Positions 1 through 7,480 of a stretch of 24,643 bases of DNA are shown one piece after another. This stretch comes from a virus, in IMG/VR virus record IMGVR_UViG_3300040960_002974, positions 1-24,643 of that record. One strand, written 5' to 3'. Below the pieces are notes generated by a model that searched no databases, had not been told where the DNA came from, and saw only the letters and a list, made by a program, of their open reading frames with translations. The position numbers and the translations under genes are program-made. Within the stretch, counting starts at the first letter, position 1. Each line of letters begins with the position of its first letter.

Positions 1-558
1 GTAGAGCCTACGGCACAATACGATGTGGTAACGAAAGATGTACGCCCCGTTGATGACTGGGAGCGAATCGGTCTTGTTGAAATTGGCGGTGTTGAAGTTG
101 GCGAACTGATTGTTTCGCCTAAAGCATTAGAGGTTATCGGTAATGCAGAGGGCTGCGTTCGTAATCCATACACTTGTCCAGCAGGGTTGGGCACTGATGG
201 CATTGGCAATACACACAATGTCACAGGAGAAACAAAAAGCGATGAGCAAATAGCTATTGATTGGGCTAAGAACATCATCGCTGCACAGAATTGTCTCGCA
301 TCATCCGGTGATGTGTCCTTGATGAGCCAAGGGCAAGTTGATGCTTTCACATCGTTCATATTTAACACGGGCTGCACGCGATTCAGACACAACCGTGATG
401 GTAGCGAGACACGTATTTACCACAAGATAAAACAAGGCTGGTTTACTGGCGCTTGTAATGAGCTGAATTATTGGCGAAAGGGCGGTGGAAAAGTTTTACC
501 AGGCTTGGTTAAACGTAGAGCAAAGGAGACTGAGCTATGCCATTCAAAACGCTCTTAA
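1..558 (+). CDS. Phage endolysin, GH24 lysozyme family (5' end outside window)
   Basis: The reading frame is open from base 1, so the true start lies upstream; the GTG at 25 is only the first start-like codon in view. The protein would hydrolyse the glycan strands of peptidoglycan at the end of the lytic cycle. The catalytic signature E-8aa-C-5aa-T of the P1/P21 type of GH24 lysozymes is visible around the segment AEGCVRNPYTCPAGLGT, followed by GIGNTH. The downstream MSQGQVDAFTSFIFNTGC block and the C-terminal GLVKRRAKETELC (GL..RR..E) are also typical of the family. Whether it carries an N-terminal signal-arrest-release segment cannot be seen. Its end overlaps the following Rz-like gene by 22 bases, as is usual in phage lysis cassettes. 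The family call is firm; the secretion route is unknown. Confidence 0.9.
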   Translation, partial: VEPTAQYDVVTKDVRPVDDWERIGLVEIGGVEVGELIVSPKALEVIGNAEGCVRNPYTCPAGLGTDGIGNTHNVTGETKSDEQIAIDWAKNIIAAQNCLASSGDVSLMSQGQVDAFTSFIFNTGCTRFRHNRDGSETRIYHKIKQGWFTGACNELNYWRKGGGKVLPGLVKRRAKETELCHSKRS

Positions 559-956
559 CGCCTTCTCGTTTATTGATTGCTGGCTTGGCCTTGTCATTAG
601 CCTATACGCAGTGGTCTAACTCTCGACTCGAAAGTAAGTTAGATGAGGCGTTAGTCGTTAATGCTCAAATTAGTGGCTCTTTGAATACTGCCGTCAGCTT
701 TAACGCTGGTCTTCGTTCAACAGTGGATAATCTTTCTAAAAGCTATCAAGAGGCTTTGGAGATAGATTTAGCAGCTGCTCAACGCAATGTGACCATGGAC
801 TCAAACTTAGAAAAGGCACTTTCTGATCTTGCCAAGGATGAAGACGATGAACCGATTAATGATGTTTGTAGCCGCGACGAGCGGATTAGCCCTGCTAACA
901 CTGAGCGGATGCAGCAATACTATGACCAAATCACCAGAGGTCATAACGAAGATTGA
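537..956 (+). CDS. Rz: Rz-like inner-membrane spanin (i-spanin)
   Basis: This 139-residue protein has an N-terminal membrane segment (about residues 10-25, LLIAGLALSLAYT), then a long charged, probably coiled-coil periplasmic region. This is the plan of Rz-type i-spanins, which work with an outer-membrane lipoprotein to fuse the two membranes after peptidoglycan is degraded. The ATG lies inside the end of the endolysin gene after a GGAG-type ribosome site (AAAGGAG about 8 bases upstream). A second reading frame nested in its 3' part encodes a lipoprotein, which is the hallmark of Rz/Rz1 pairs. Sequence similarity to lambda Rz is not evident by eye. The call rests on topology, position and the nested partner. 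Confidence 0.8.
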   Translation: MPFKTLLTPSRLLIAGLALSLAYTQWSNSRLESKLDEALVVNAQISGSLNTAVSFNAGLRSTVDNLSKSYQEALEIDLAAAQRNVTMDSNLEKALSDLAKDEDDEPINDVCSRDERISPANTERMQQYYDQITRGHNED

Positions 957-1146
957 GGAAGTGTATATTCTTCCACCAGCATCGACTCTAATTCCTTGTG
1001 CTTTTCCTTTTACTCGACCTCCCGTTACTCATACAGAAGATGAGATGAAAGAGCGTGATTTAACGTGGCTAACCGCTCTGTCAAAGTGTGCGAAGCAAGT
1101 GGACGATGCAGCCAAATGGGTGCAAGACAAGCAGACTTATAAATAG
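847..1146 (+). CDS. Rz1: Rz1-like outer-membrane spanin lipoprotein (o-spanin)
   Basis: The gene starts inside Rz in another frame and runs about 190 bases past the end of Rz. I chose ATG 847 because AAGGA lies 8 bases upstream; TTG 829 and ATG 838 are in-frame alternatives. The product (99 residues) begins with a short hydrophobic signal and a lipobox LSGC, with the lipidated Cys at about residue 22. A proline-containing stretch (ILPP...RPP) follows, as in Rz1 proteins. It would sit in the outer membrane and bind the periplasmic end of the Rz-like protein for the last step of lysis. An intrinsic terminator follows about 35 bases after the stop, closing the lysis transcript. Confidence 0.83.
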   Translation: MNRLMMFVAATSGLALLTLSGCSNTMTKSPEVITKIEEVYILPPASTLIPCAFPFTRPPVTHTEDEMKERDLTWLTALSKCAKQVDDAAKWVQDKQTYK

Positions 1147-1179
1147 CTCAGCTCAATAGCCACGGCACAATAAACCATT

Positions 1180-1207
1180 AAGCCCGATGAAGTTGTCGGG
1201 CTTTTTA
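1180..1207 (+). terminator. Intrinsic terminator after the lysis genes
   Basis: Stem AGCCCGA (1181-1187) pairs with TCGGGCT (1196-1202), with an 8-base loop and an added A-T pair at the base, followed by a T run. It separates the lysis cassette from the small genes before cos. Confidence 0.85.
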
Positions 1208-1240
1208 TTGCTTAGCGTTTTCACGAGAGTGTTAAGCAAT
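1207..1240 (+). other. Long RNA hairpin (inverted repeat ATTGCTTA / TAAGCAAT)
   Basis: The 8-bp arms at 1207-1214 and 1233-1240 match perfectly. As RNA, several inner positions also pair with G-U wobbles, giving one long hairpin directly after the terminator and just before the ribosome site of the next gene. There is no T run, so it is not an obvious terminator. A role in message stability or processing is possible but unproven. Confidence 0.45.
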
Positions 1241-1261
1241 AATTCAATTGACGAGGTTAAC

Positions 1262-1447
1262 ATGAGTCAGACTCAAGAGTATTTCAAAGCCGTCATTGAG
1301 AGCCAAGCTCAGGCGATGGAATCTTTAATGACCAACCAACCTACATCTAATCCTCAGCTGATGGATGAAGCAAAGCAACTCTTGGAAGAAGCGGTGATCA
1401 AAGCAACCCAAGCTTCACGCGAGGTTACTGATGGCATTTCTAGTTAA
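1262..1447 (+). CDS. Small unknown protein, 61 residues
   Basis: I do not recognise this protein. ATG 1262 is preferred because GAGG lies about 5 bases upstream. A longer version of the frame from 1187 would have to start inside the terminator stem and has no ribosome site. The product is polar, rich in Gln, Glu and Ala, with two stretches that look helical (about residues 5-25 and 32-55) and no membrane segment. Its stop overlaps the start of the next gene by 17 bases, and both genes carry the same GAGGTTA ribosome site, which suggests they are translated together. Function cannot be assigned from sequence. Confidence 0.65.
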   Translation: MSQTQEYFKAVIESQAQAMESLMTNQPTSNPQLMDEAKQLLEEAVIKATQASREVTDGISS

Positions 1448-1706
1448 GCATCATTTATCTCAGGAAGAAATTGAATCTGAATATACGCATTATGCTTATT
1501 TGTTTTGCATTGTGCCTATCTACTTCAACGTCCATAACAACGCAGTGTGCGTTCGTAACTGGTGGCCAGAGTGGTTATTAGATTTGTTTCAAGCGATGTT
1601 TGATTGCTACTGCATCGCAGCAACCACGATCAATCCCGAGATTGACCCTATGTTCCCCATAAAGGTCATTAAACCTATCAAAGAGTGTACGCATGAAATT
1701 GATTGA
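1431..1706 (+). CDS. Small unknown protein, 91 residues, Cys/Trp/Tyr-rich
   Basis: The start at 1431 has GAGG 6 bases upstream. The product is rich in aromatic residues and cysteines (for example YAYLFCIVPIYF and NWWPEWLLDLFQAMFDCYC) and has a moderately hydrophobic N-terminal half, but no clean membrane helix. It overlaps both neighbours: 17 bases with the gene before and 14 bases with the holin-like gene after. This points to a tight small operon placed between the lysis terminator and cos. No family recognised. Confidence 0.6.
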   Translation: MAFLVKHHLSQEEIESEYTHYAYLFCIVPIYFNVHNNAVCVRNWWPEWLLDLFQAMFDCYCIAATTINPEIDPMFPIKVIKPIKECTHEID

Positions 1707-1914
1707 TAATTGGAAAGAGTCGGGAAAGCTCTGGTCTATCCGAGCAGCCATTGCTTTGGTCTTGGCTAATTTATTCATGGCATTGCTGGCGATCTATCAG
1801 GTCCACATTCCAGCAACGCTTTACGCAACACTTAACGCACTGGGTGGTGCAGCGATAGCTCTACTCCGTATCCTCACGCAAGATATTGATGGGGCCACGG
1901 ACTCAAAACTTTAA
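1693..1914 (+). CDS. Holin-like small membrane protein
   Basis: The 73-residue product has a short charged N-terminus (MKLIDNWKESGKLW), two predicted membrane helices (about residues 16-37 and 41-60) and a short charged tail. This matches the size and topology of a class of two-helix phage holins whose N-terminus reads like W..W..W/S.R. A holin would form the lesions that let endolysin reach the cell wall or trigger its release. It sits next to cos and apart from the endolysin/spanin group. Because topology alone defines most holins, an unrelated small membrane protein remains possible. Confidence 0.65.
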   Translation: MKLIDNWKESGKLWSIRAAIALVLANLFMALLAIYQVHIPATLYATLNALGGAAIALLRILTQDIDGATDSKL

Positions 1915-1915
1915 T

Positions 1916-2011
1916 GGGTCCTTCCTAGCCTCTGGAAAAGCCCGAGGGTTGGATACTCGCAGAAAGTCGCTCGTTTTTAAAATTTTCCATTTTTTGGGGT
2001 TTCCGGTTTCC
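1916..2011 (+). other. cos: cos site: cosQ, cosN and cosB elements, lambda-type
   Basis: The segment matches the recalled sequence around lambda cos with the same spacing. cosQ GGGTCCT is at 1916-1922. Thirty bases from its first G comes the predicted 12-base cohesive end GGGTTGGATACT (1946-1957; lambda GGGCGGCGACCT). Then come CGC, TCGCT (1967-1971), AAAATTTTCC (1979-1988) and GTTTCCG (1999-2005), all at lambda offsets. GGTTTCC is present twice in tandem (1998-2011), resembling a TerS-binding R element. TerS begins right after, as expected. The exact nick positions are inferred from the lambda alignment. Confidence 0.88.
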
Positions 2012-2026
2012 TATTGAGAATCTTTT

Positions 2027-2632
2027 ATGTCGTTGTTTAATTCAGAAAAGAAATACACTCAATCGGACATCGCACTTTTGCTTGGACTTAGATCTGACAG
2101 GCAAGTGCGAAACCTTATCCAACAAGGGGTGCTGCCAGCTTCGAAAGGTCGAGACGGTATGAACCCATTGGCTTGTGTACATGCTTATATCACCTACAAA
2201 TCTCAGTATAGAAAAGCTGAAGATGAAGCGGAAAACGAAGGGTATGAAGCGGAAGATGATCAAAAGAAACGAGAACAGCAGCTCAAGAATGATGAACGGG
2301 AGGAGCGCATAGCTCTGAACCGCATTAAACGTCTTGTCTTAGAGAAAAAATACGCACCGATTGAAATCATTGATGATGTCGTAGGAGCTGTGGCCGTGTC
2401 GATAAGAACGCGAACAGACTCATGGCTTCCGAAGATAAAGATGGCTTGTCCAGACATCCCCATGCCAGTGCTTGAGCTTTTAAGAAAAGAAATAGCAATG
2501 GTGATCAATGAGCTCTCAGAAGTACAAGTCGATCTCTCAGACTATGAAGACAGCGATATCGAGAGCGGTTTCGCGAGCTTTGAGTCCTCTGAAGATCACG
2601 ATACCAATGACAGGAGTCGAGTGGGCGGATAA
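2027..2632 (+). CDS. terS: Terminase small subunit (lambda Nu1-like)
   Basis: The 201-residue protein has an N-terminal winged-helix DNA-binding region (about residues 10-40, YTQSDIALLLGLRSDRQVRNLIQ), the place where Nu1-type subunits recognise cosB. A Lys/Glu-rich linker and a helical segment with conserved LxLEKKYAP (about residues 105-115) follow. The acidic C-terminus would contact the large subunit. The gene starts immediately after the cos site and overlaps the large subunit gene by 125 bases, both typical of lambda-like terminase operons. It guides TerL to cos so that concatemeric DNA is cut and packaged. The ribosome site is weak (GAGAA about 8 bases upstream of ATG 2027). Confidence 0.9.
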   Translation: MSLFNSEKKYTQSDIALLLGLRSDRQVRNLIQQGVLPASKGRDGMNPLACVHAYITYKSQYRKAEDEAENEGYEAEDDQKKREQQLKNDEREERIALNRIKRLVLEKKYAPIEIIDDVVGAVAVSIRTRTDSWLPKIKMACPDIPMPVLELLRKEIAMVINELSEVQVDLSDYEDSDIESGFASFESSEDHDTNDRSRVGG

Positions 2633-4475
2633 ATATTTTCGCCTTCCTGAAGGTAGTTCTCAGATAGCCGGTGCTTGGGTCACTCAGCCTTTGCAGGTGG
2701 CTCTGCTAAATATGATGACCAACGACACGATAAAGATCGTGGCCATCAAAAAGTCTGCCCGTTTGGGTTACACCAAGATTATGGTTGCAGCCATGCTCTA
2801 TATGGCTGAACACAAAAAACGTTCGAGTGTTATCTATCAGCCAGTCGACGATGAGTCCGACGAGTTCGTCGTTGATGAAATCGATCCAGTGATTGCCGAG
2901 ATGCCTATTATCCAAAAGGTATTTCCAGACTGGTCAACGAAGAACGAAAAGAACAACTCAGGTAAAAAAGTATTCCAAGGTGCCACGTTAGATTTTCGTG
3001 GTGCAACTTCACCAGGTAACTTTCGTCGTTTGACCAAGCAGTGCTTGTTTGGTGATGAAATCAATGGCTGGCCACGAGAAGTGGGTAAAGCAGGCAAAGG
3101 TGAAGGTAACCCTATCAAACTTGCGCTGCAGCGTTTGAAAGGTGCGAGTTTCCCAAAAGCTGTATTTGGTACAACACCAACAGTCGCAGGTGAATCACAC
3201 ATTTCTGATTTGGTGTCAGATGCTGATTTAACATTTCGCTTCTGCTTGCCTTGTCCACATTGTGGCGTGGAGCAAACCTTAGAGTTTGGAGAGGACCAAG
3301 CAGGTCGTAAAGATTACGGCTTACAGTGGGATGATGAGTTAGACACCGTAGAGAAAAAAGCGCGCAGCGCCCATTACGTTTGCTGCAATCAAGATTGCGG
3401 TGAATCTTTCTATTACAACGACCTTACTCAGATGCAGTTAGATGGTCGTTGGATTGCTGAAGATTTGACTTGGACTAAAAACGGCAACGACTTTTATAGC
3501 CATGAAAATTTCCGAGTTACACCACCAAAGCATGTTGGCGTAGAAATCAACGCGCTCTATTCCCTGAACTTAGATGGTTGGGGTGAGCTGGTAGCGGAAT
3601 GGCTGAAAGCTAAAGGTAAGCCGCTTGATGAAAAAGCGTTTATCAACACCGTTCTCGGTCAAGATTACGAAGAGAACAAAGGTGAAAAGCTAGATTCTGA
3701 GGTCTTGGTGGAAAACCGAGAAGCCTACGATGCAGAAGTTCCTGAAGGTGTTCTTTATCTTACAGGAGGCATTGATAGCCAGCTCAACCGTTACGAATGC
3801 TTCGTATGGGGTTGGGGCATCGGTGAAGAGAAGTGGCTCATTGATACCCAAGTGGTTATGGGTGATTACGACAAAGAAGAAACGCTGCGTCGAGTTGATG
3901 ATGTCATTAACAAAACTTACACCAAGAAAGATGGCACCAAGATGGAAGTCGGTCGCTGGTGTTGGGATACAGGCGGCATCGATAGAGAGAAAGTCGATAA
4001 ACGAAGCCAGAAGCATGGCATCTTCCGAGTGATCCCGATTAAAGGTGCAAGTGCTTATGGTAAACCCATAGCTAACTTCCCTCGCAAGCGAAACAAAGAT
4101 GGTGTTTACCACACCGAAGTGGGTACTGATACCGCGAAAGATTTGCTCTATATGCAGATGCTTAACGTGCCAGACGAAAAGTGTGGCGCAGGTGTTATGC
4201 ACTTGCCGTTGAACGATGAAATCTGTGATGAAGTGATTTGTCAGCAAATCGCCTCAGAGAGACTTGTTGAAAAACGAGTGAATGGTAAGCGTGTCATGCG
4301 ATGGGATAACGAAGGTCGACGAAACGAAGCGCTTGATTGCTTGGTTTACGCCTTAGCTGCCTTGCGCATTTCTAAATCAAAGTTTGGCTTGAAACTAGAA
4401 GAATCAGAGCCAAAACAAAAAACAACCAAGAAAGTCGACATTAGTAAGCTCGGCGAACAAATGGGAGCGAATTAA
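2508..4475 (+). CDS. terL: Terminase large subunit (lambda gpA-like ATPase/nuclease)
   Basis: Close kinship to lambda gpA is readable over the whole 655 residues. The P-loop variant KSARLGYTK lies at about residues 82-90 (lambda KSARVGYSK), a Walker B-like LFGDE at 180-184, and a Cys cluster CLPCPHC / CCNQDC at 246-297. The nuclease region has GIDSQLNRYE, WDTGGID, FRVIPIKGAS and the C-terminal RRNEALDCLVYALAALR block. It cleaves at cos and pumps DNA into the procapsid with ATP. ATG 2508 gives an N-terminus of lambda-like length but has a poor ribosome site; ATG 2544 is an alternative. Translation is probably coupled to the long overlap with TerS. TAATG joins it to the next gene. Confidence 0.96.
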   Translation: MSSQKYKSISQTMKTAISRAVSRALSPLKITIPMTGVEWADKYFRLPEGSSQIAGAWVTQPLQVALLNMMTNDTIKIVAIKKSARLGYTKIMVAAMLYMAEHKKRSSVIYQPVDDESDEFVVDEIDPVIAEMPIIQKVFPDWSTKNEKNNSGKKVFQGATLDFRGATSPGNFRRLTKQCLFGDEINGWPREVGKAGKGEGNPIKLALQRLKGASFPKAVFGTTPTVAGESHISDLVSDADLTFRFCLPCPHCGVEQTLEFGEDQAGRKDYGLQWDDELDTVEKKARSAHYVCCNQDCGESFYYNDLTQMQLDGRWIAEDLTWTKNGNDFYSHENFRVTPPKHVGVEINALYSLNLDGWGELVAEWLKAKGKPLDEKAFINTVLGQDYEENKGEKLDSEVLVENREAYDAEVPEGVLYLTGGIDSQLNRYECFVWGWGIGEEKWLIDTQVVMGDYDKEETLRRVDDVINKTYTKKDGTKMEVGRWCWDTGGIDREKVDKRSQKHGIFRVIPIKGASAYGKPIANFPRKRNKDGVYHTEVGTDTAKDLLYMQMLNVPDEKCGAGVMHLPLNDEICDEVICQQIASERLVEKRVNGKRVMRWDNEGRRNEALDCLVYALAALRISKSKFGLKLEESEPKQKTTKKVDISKLGEQMGAN

Positions 4476-4687
4476 TGTCTGCATTATCGGATGCTGAGTT
4501 CCTAGCCGAACTCAAAAAAGCGTATCAACAATTAGTGCTTGGTAAGCAAGCCAAAGTTATCCAAAAAGATGGTCGTCGAGTGGAATACAACCCATCGGAG
4601 CGGCATATCTTGAAAGCGGAAATTGATAGTCTCGAAATGAAGTTGAATAACACTTCGATTCGTCGTCGGCCAGCGAGGTTGTTTTAG
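4475..4687 (+). CDS. Head-tail joining protein, lambda gpW-like
   Basis: This 70-residue protein matches lambda gpW (68 residues) in length, position between TerL and portal, and sequence. It has a helical N-terminus followed by KVIQKDGRRVEY (lambda RVATVQKDGRRVEF), a second helix and a basic C-terminal RRRPARLF. gpW enters the portal channel after DNA packaging and makes the site to which gpFII and the tail bind. Its ATG overlaps the TerL stop (TAATG) and its TAG overlaps the portal GTG, so translation is coupled on both sides. Confidence 0.93.
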   Translation: MSALSDAEFLAELKKAYQQLVLGKQAKVIQKDGRRVEYNPSERHILKAEIDSLEMKLNNTSIRRRPARLF

Positions 4688-6291
4688 TGAAAAACGTTAC
4701 AATTTTGCATCCTAGTGGCCGACCTGCAAGAGAGGTAATCGGCTTTGAAGGAGCTGGTGCAGGCTTTGGTGGTCAAATGGCTAACTGGGCGCCTCAGTTA
4801 ATGACCAATGATGCGGCACTGCTTCCTAATCTCGATTTAACACAGGCGCGAACTGATGATTTGGTTCGTAACAATGGCTACGCTGCAGGTGGATTAAGAC
4901 TCCACTTAGACAACATTGTTGGTCACCTTTTTAAACTTAACTGGAAGCCAATGTGGAAACGGTTAGGTTGGAAGGAGGAAGATTACCGCAAGATAAAAAC
5001 GGATGTGGAGCAGGCTTGGTTAGAGTTTGCTGAAGATGATCGCTGCTTTATCGATGCAGAACGCAAGCGAACATTTACCATGTTGGTTAGAGCGGCTTGT
5101 GCTCAGCATTTTACTTATGGCGATTCAATGGCTGCAGCCGAGTGGATCAGTCGTCGTCATTCTGACTTTAACACTGCTATCAAAATGATATCGCCTAAAC
5201 GAGTGCGAAACCCTGATGGCAATAACTTCTTGAATGAGAAGATTCGTGGTGGCATCAAACACGGACGTCACGGTAATGCTCAAGGTTATTATGTCTCGGA
5301 CCACAAGTACTTACTTCCATTAGCGAATATTAAGCAAAACTTTCGCTATGTACCGCGAGAAACGTGGTGGGGTCGACCTAAGTTTATTCATGTATTTGAT
5401 GCTCAAGATGATGGTCAAAGCCGTGGGCATTCAAGCCTAATGGCTGTCATGCAGCAAATGCACATGTTGGATAAGCTGCAACAAACCAAGCTACAAAATG
5501 CGATAGTCAATGCGATGTATGCCGCCACTATCGAGTCAGAGCTCGACTCTCAATCTGCTTTTGATTTCATTGCTGGCGGTGAAGATTCGCAAGATAAGCT
5601 TTGGCAATGGATGGCAGCGGTGAATAAGTACCATGCTGGTGCCAATATTCGTTTGGATGGTGTGAAAATACCGCACTTGATGTCTGGTGAGAAACTAAAC
5701 CTGCAGCGACCTAGCAATGCAGATAATGGTTTCAATCAACTAGAAGATTCATTTCTTCAATACATGTCAGCAGGCACAGGCTTACCGAAAGAACTCTTTA
5801 CTTATAACTTCCAAAAATCCAATTACTCCAGCGCTCGAGCTTCGCTTAACGAAGGTTGGCGTTACTTTATGGGTAAGCGGAAAGTGATCGCCAGTCGATT
5901 CGCTACCACCATCTTTGCATTGTGGCTAGAAGAGGCGGTAAGCAAAGGTGTGATCAAGCTGCCTAGCGGCACTAATTTTTGGGAAGCTCGCTCAGCTCTC
6001 TGTCGTGCGGATTGGATTGGCTCAGGCCGAATGTCCATTGATGGCGTGAAAGAGATTAAAGAGGCGATTCTTAAAATTGAATCCGGTCTTTCCACTTATG
6101 AAATTGAGTTGGCCAAGATGGGTGAAGATTACATTGAAATCTTTGAGCAGCAACATCGAGAGATGATTATCCGTAAAGAGAAAGGCTTGCCTCCACCTAG
6201 TTGGATGAACGCAGAAGCTTTTGCTCCTGAACAACCTGAACAAGAACAAAACGGAGGTAACAATGCCACCACCACACCTGAGTCAGTTTAA
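4687..6291 (+). CDS. Portal protein, lambda gpB-like
   Basis: The 534-residue length is nearly identical to lambda gpB (533). Family traits include the early ARTDDLVRNNGYAAGGLRLH segment, VVGH/LNWKP-like hydrophobic strands, the stretch GTGLPKELFTYNFQKSNYSSARASLNEGWR, and a polar Gln/Asn-rich tail. It forms the dodecameric ring at one capsid vertex through which TerL translocates DNA. In lambda the N-terminus is trimmed by the head protease encoded next. The start is GTG, one base overlapping the gpW stop. The end overlaps the protease gene by 29 bases. Confidence 0.96.
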   Translation: MKNVTILHPSGRPAREVIGFEGAGAGFGGQMANWAPQLMTNDAALLPNLDLTQARTDDLVRNNGYAAGGLRLHLDNIVGHLFKLNWKPMWKRLGWKEEDYRKIKTDVEQAWLEFAEDDRCFIDAERKRTFTMLVRAACAQHFTYGDSMAAAEWISRRHSDFNTAIKMISPKRVRNPDGNNFLNEKIRGGIKHGRHGNAQGYYVSDHKYLLPLANIKQNFRYVPRETWWGRPKFIHVFDAQDDGQSRGHSSLMAVMQQMHMLDKLQQTKLQNAIVNAMYAATIESELDSQSAFDFIAGGEDSQDKLWQWMAAVNKYHAGANIRLDGVKIPHLMSGEKLNLQRPSNADNGFNQLEDSFLQYMSAGTGLPKELFTYNFQKSNYSSARASLNEGWRYFMGKRKVIASRFATTIFALWLEEAVSKGVIKLPSGTNFWEARSALCRADWIGSGRMSIDGVKEIKEAILKIESGLSTYEIELAKMGEDYIEIFEQQHREMIIRKEKGLPPPSWMNAEAFAPEQPEQEQNGGNNATTTPESV

Positions 6292-7480
6292 CAACCGAGC
6301 GGTACTCATTGATTCACGCCATGTGATGGATGTGCATCATATTCCCGTAGTCAGCACTAAAGGCTTAACACCTGAAGCGGTAGCTTTAAGAACGGGTTTG
6401 AGTACCTCTAGCGATTATAAGCCTTACTCGTTTCAAGATGGCATTGCCATTATTAAAGCCGAAGGCGTTCTTATCCATAACTATGGATGGAGCAGCTCAT
6501 ACGCAACCGGATATGACGTTATCCAACGTAAGCTTCATTACGCATGGCACGACCCTGATGTAAAAGGCATCCTAATGCTTTTCAATACACCAGGTGGCAC
6601 CGTCCATGGTTGTCCTGATACAGGGGATTTAATCGCTCGTGTTGGGAAAGACAAACCAGTTTGGGGCTTGAGCGAAGACATGGCTTACTCGGCTGGTGAA
6701 TGGCTTCATTCTCAGTGTACACGACGCTTTGTTACGCAATCTGCTGGCCTCGGCAGCGTTGGCGCACGAATCACTCATGTCGATATGTCAAAGGCGTATG
6801 AAGAGCATGGATTCAAAGTCACCATGATCTTTGATGGTGAGCACAAAGTGGATGGTAACCCTTTTGAAGCTTTGCCAGAAAACGTTAAAGCCTCATTGCA
6901 GCAAGAAGTTTCAGAGATTCGACAGCAGTTTGCGTCCATGGTCGCAACGGGCACTGGAATGACCCTTGAAGCGGTGCTGGAAACAGAAGCTCAGTGCTAC
7001 ACAGGACAACACGCCGTTGATATTGGTTTGGCTGAATCCGTCGTTAACCGTATCGATTTAATTCAACAATTCATTGAACACCTGCGTAAGCAGGATAAAA
7101 CCAACTTAGCAGGTATCACTATGTCAGTAACAAATGAAGAGATCACTGCTTCAAAGCAAGACGAACGAACTCGCATTAAAGCGATCACTGCTTGTGAAGA
7201 AGCGAAAGGTAAGAGAAAACTTGCAGAGTACCTTGCTTATGAAACGGATATGTCGCAAGAAGAAGCAGTAAAAATTCTTGCGGCCTCGGAAGCTCAAGGT
7301 GCTGCACCTCAAACTCCTGAAACAAAAGCCGATGGCTTTACTCAGGCAATGGGTAGCGAGCAACATCCGAATCTATCCTCCGATGCTGATGACGCGAACG
7401 AAGAAGAGGATGATGAATCACCTCAAGCTATCGCTGCGCGCATGGCAAAATCTCACCAAGCAGCGAAAGGTTATAAATAA
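6263..7480 (+). CDS. Head maturation protease of the S49 (SppA/gpC) family with C-terminal scaffold
   Basis: ATG 6263 follows an excellent ribosome site (GGAGG, 5 bases upstream). A longer frame from 6221 lacks one. The 405-residue protein has a ClpP/crotonase-fold protease: GVLIHNYG near the N-terminus, ILMLFNTPGGTVHG as the oxyanion region, and MAYSAGEW with the likely nucleophilic Ser, then GLGSVGA. The last ~120 residues are Glu/Ala-rich and helical, the lambda gpC/Nu3 arrangement in which the C-terminus also acts as scaffold. It would process portal and scaffold during capsid maturation. An internal start for a separate scaffold lies at 7121. The stop overlaps the next ATG (TAATG). Confidence 0.93.
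   Translation: MPPPHLSQFNNRAVLIDSRHVMDVHHIPVVSTKGLTPEAVALRTGLSTSSDYKPYSFQDGIAIIKAEGVLIHNYGWSSSYATGYDVIQRKLHYAWHDPDVKGILMLFNTPGGTVHGCPDTGDLIARVGKDKPVWGLSEDMAYSAGEWLHSQCTRRFVTQSAGLGSVGARITHVDMSKAYEEHGFKVTMIFDGEHKVDGNPFEALPENVKASLQQEVSEIRQQFASMVATGTGMTLEAVLETEAQCYTGQHAVDIGLAESVVNRIDLIQQFIEHLRKQDKTNLAGITMSVTNEEITASKQDERTRIKAITACEEAKGKRKLAEYLAYETDMSQEEAVKILAASEAQGAAPQTPETKADGFTQAMGSEQHPNLSSDADDANEEEDDESPQAIAARMAKSHQAAKGYK
7121..7480 (+). CDS. Nested scaffold protein (lambda Nu3-like internal start)
   Basis: An in-frame ATG at 7121 sits exactly at the border between protease and scaffold parts, with an AGCAGG ribosome-like site about 7 bases upstream. It would yield a 119-residue, strongly charged helical protein ending in an acidic stretch (NEEEDDE) and KSHQAAKGYK. 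In lambda the equivalent internal start makes Nu3, the bulk scaffold on which the coat shell assembles, in excess over the full-length protease. The position and composition fit well, but internal initiation is inferred from the sequence only. Confidence 0.65.
   Translation: MSVTNEEITASKQDERTRIKAITACEEAKGKRKLAEYLAYETDMSQEEAVKILAASEAQGAAPQTPETKADGFTQAMGSEQHPNLSSDADDANEEEDDESPQAIAARMAKSHQAAKGYK

Noticed and set aside
1187-1261. N-terminal extension of the 61-residue gene
   Set aside because: The extension would start inside a terminator stem and lacks a ribosome site; ATG 1262 has one.
3690-4247. 185-residue open frame on the minus strand
   Set aside because: It lies entirely inside the well-supported large terminase gene, has no ribosome site and no recognisable features; a shadow frame.
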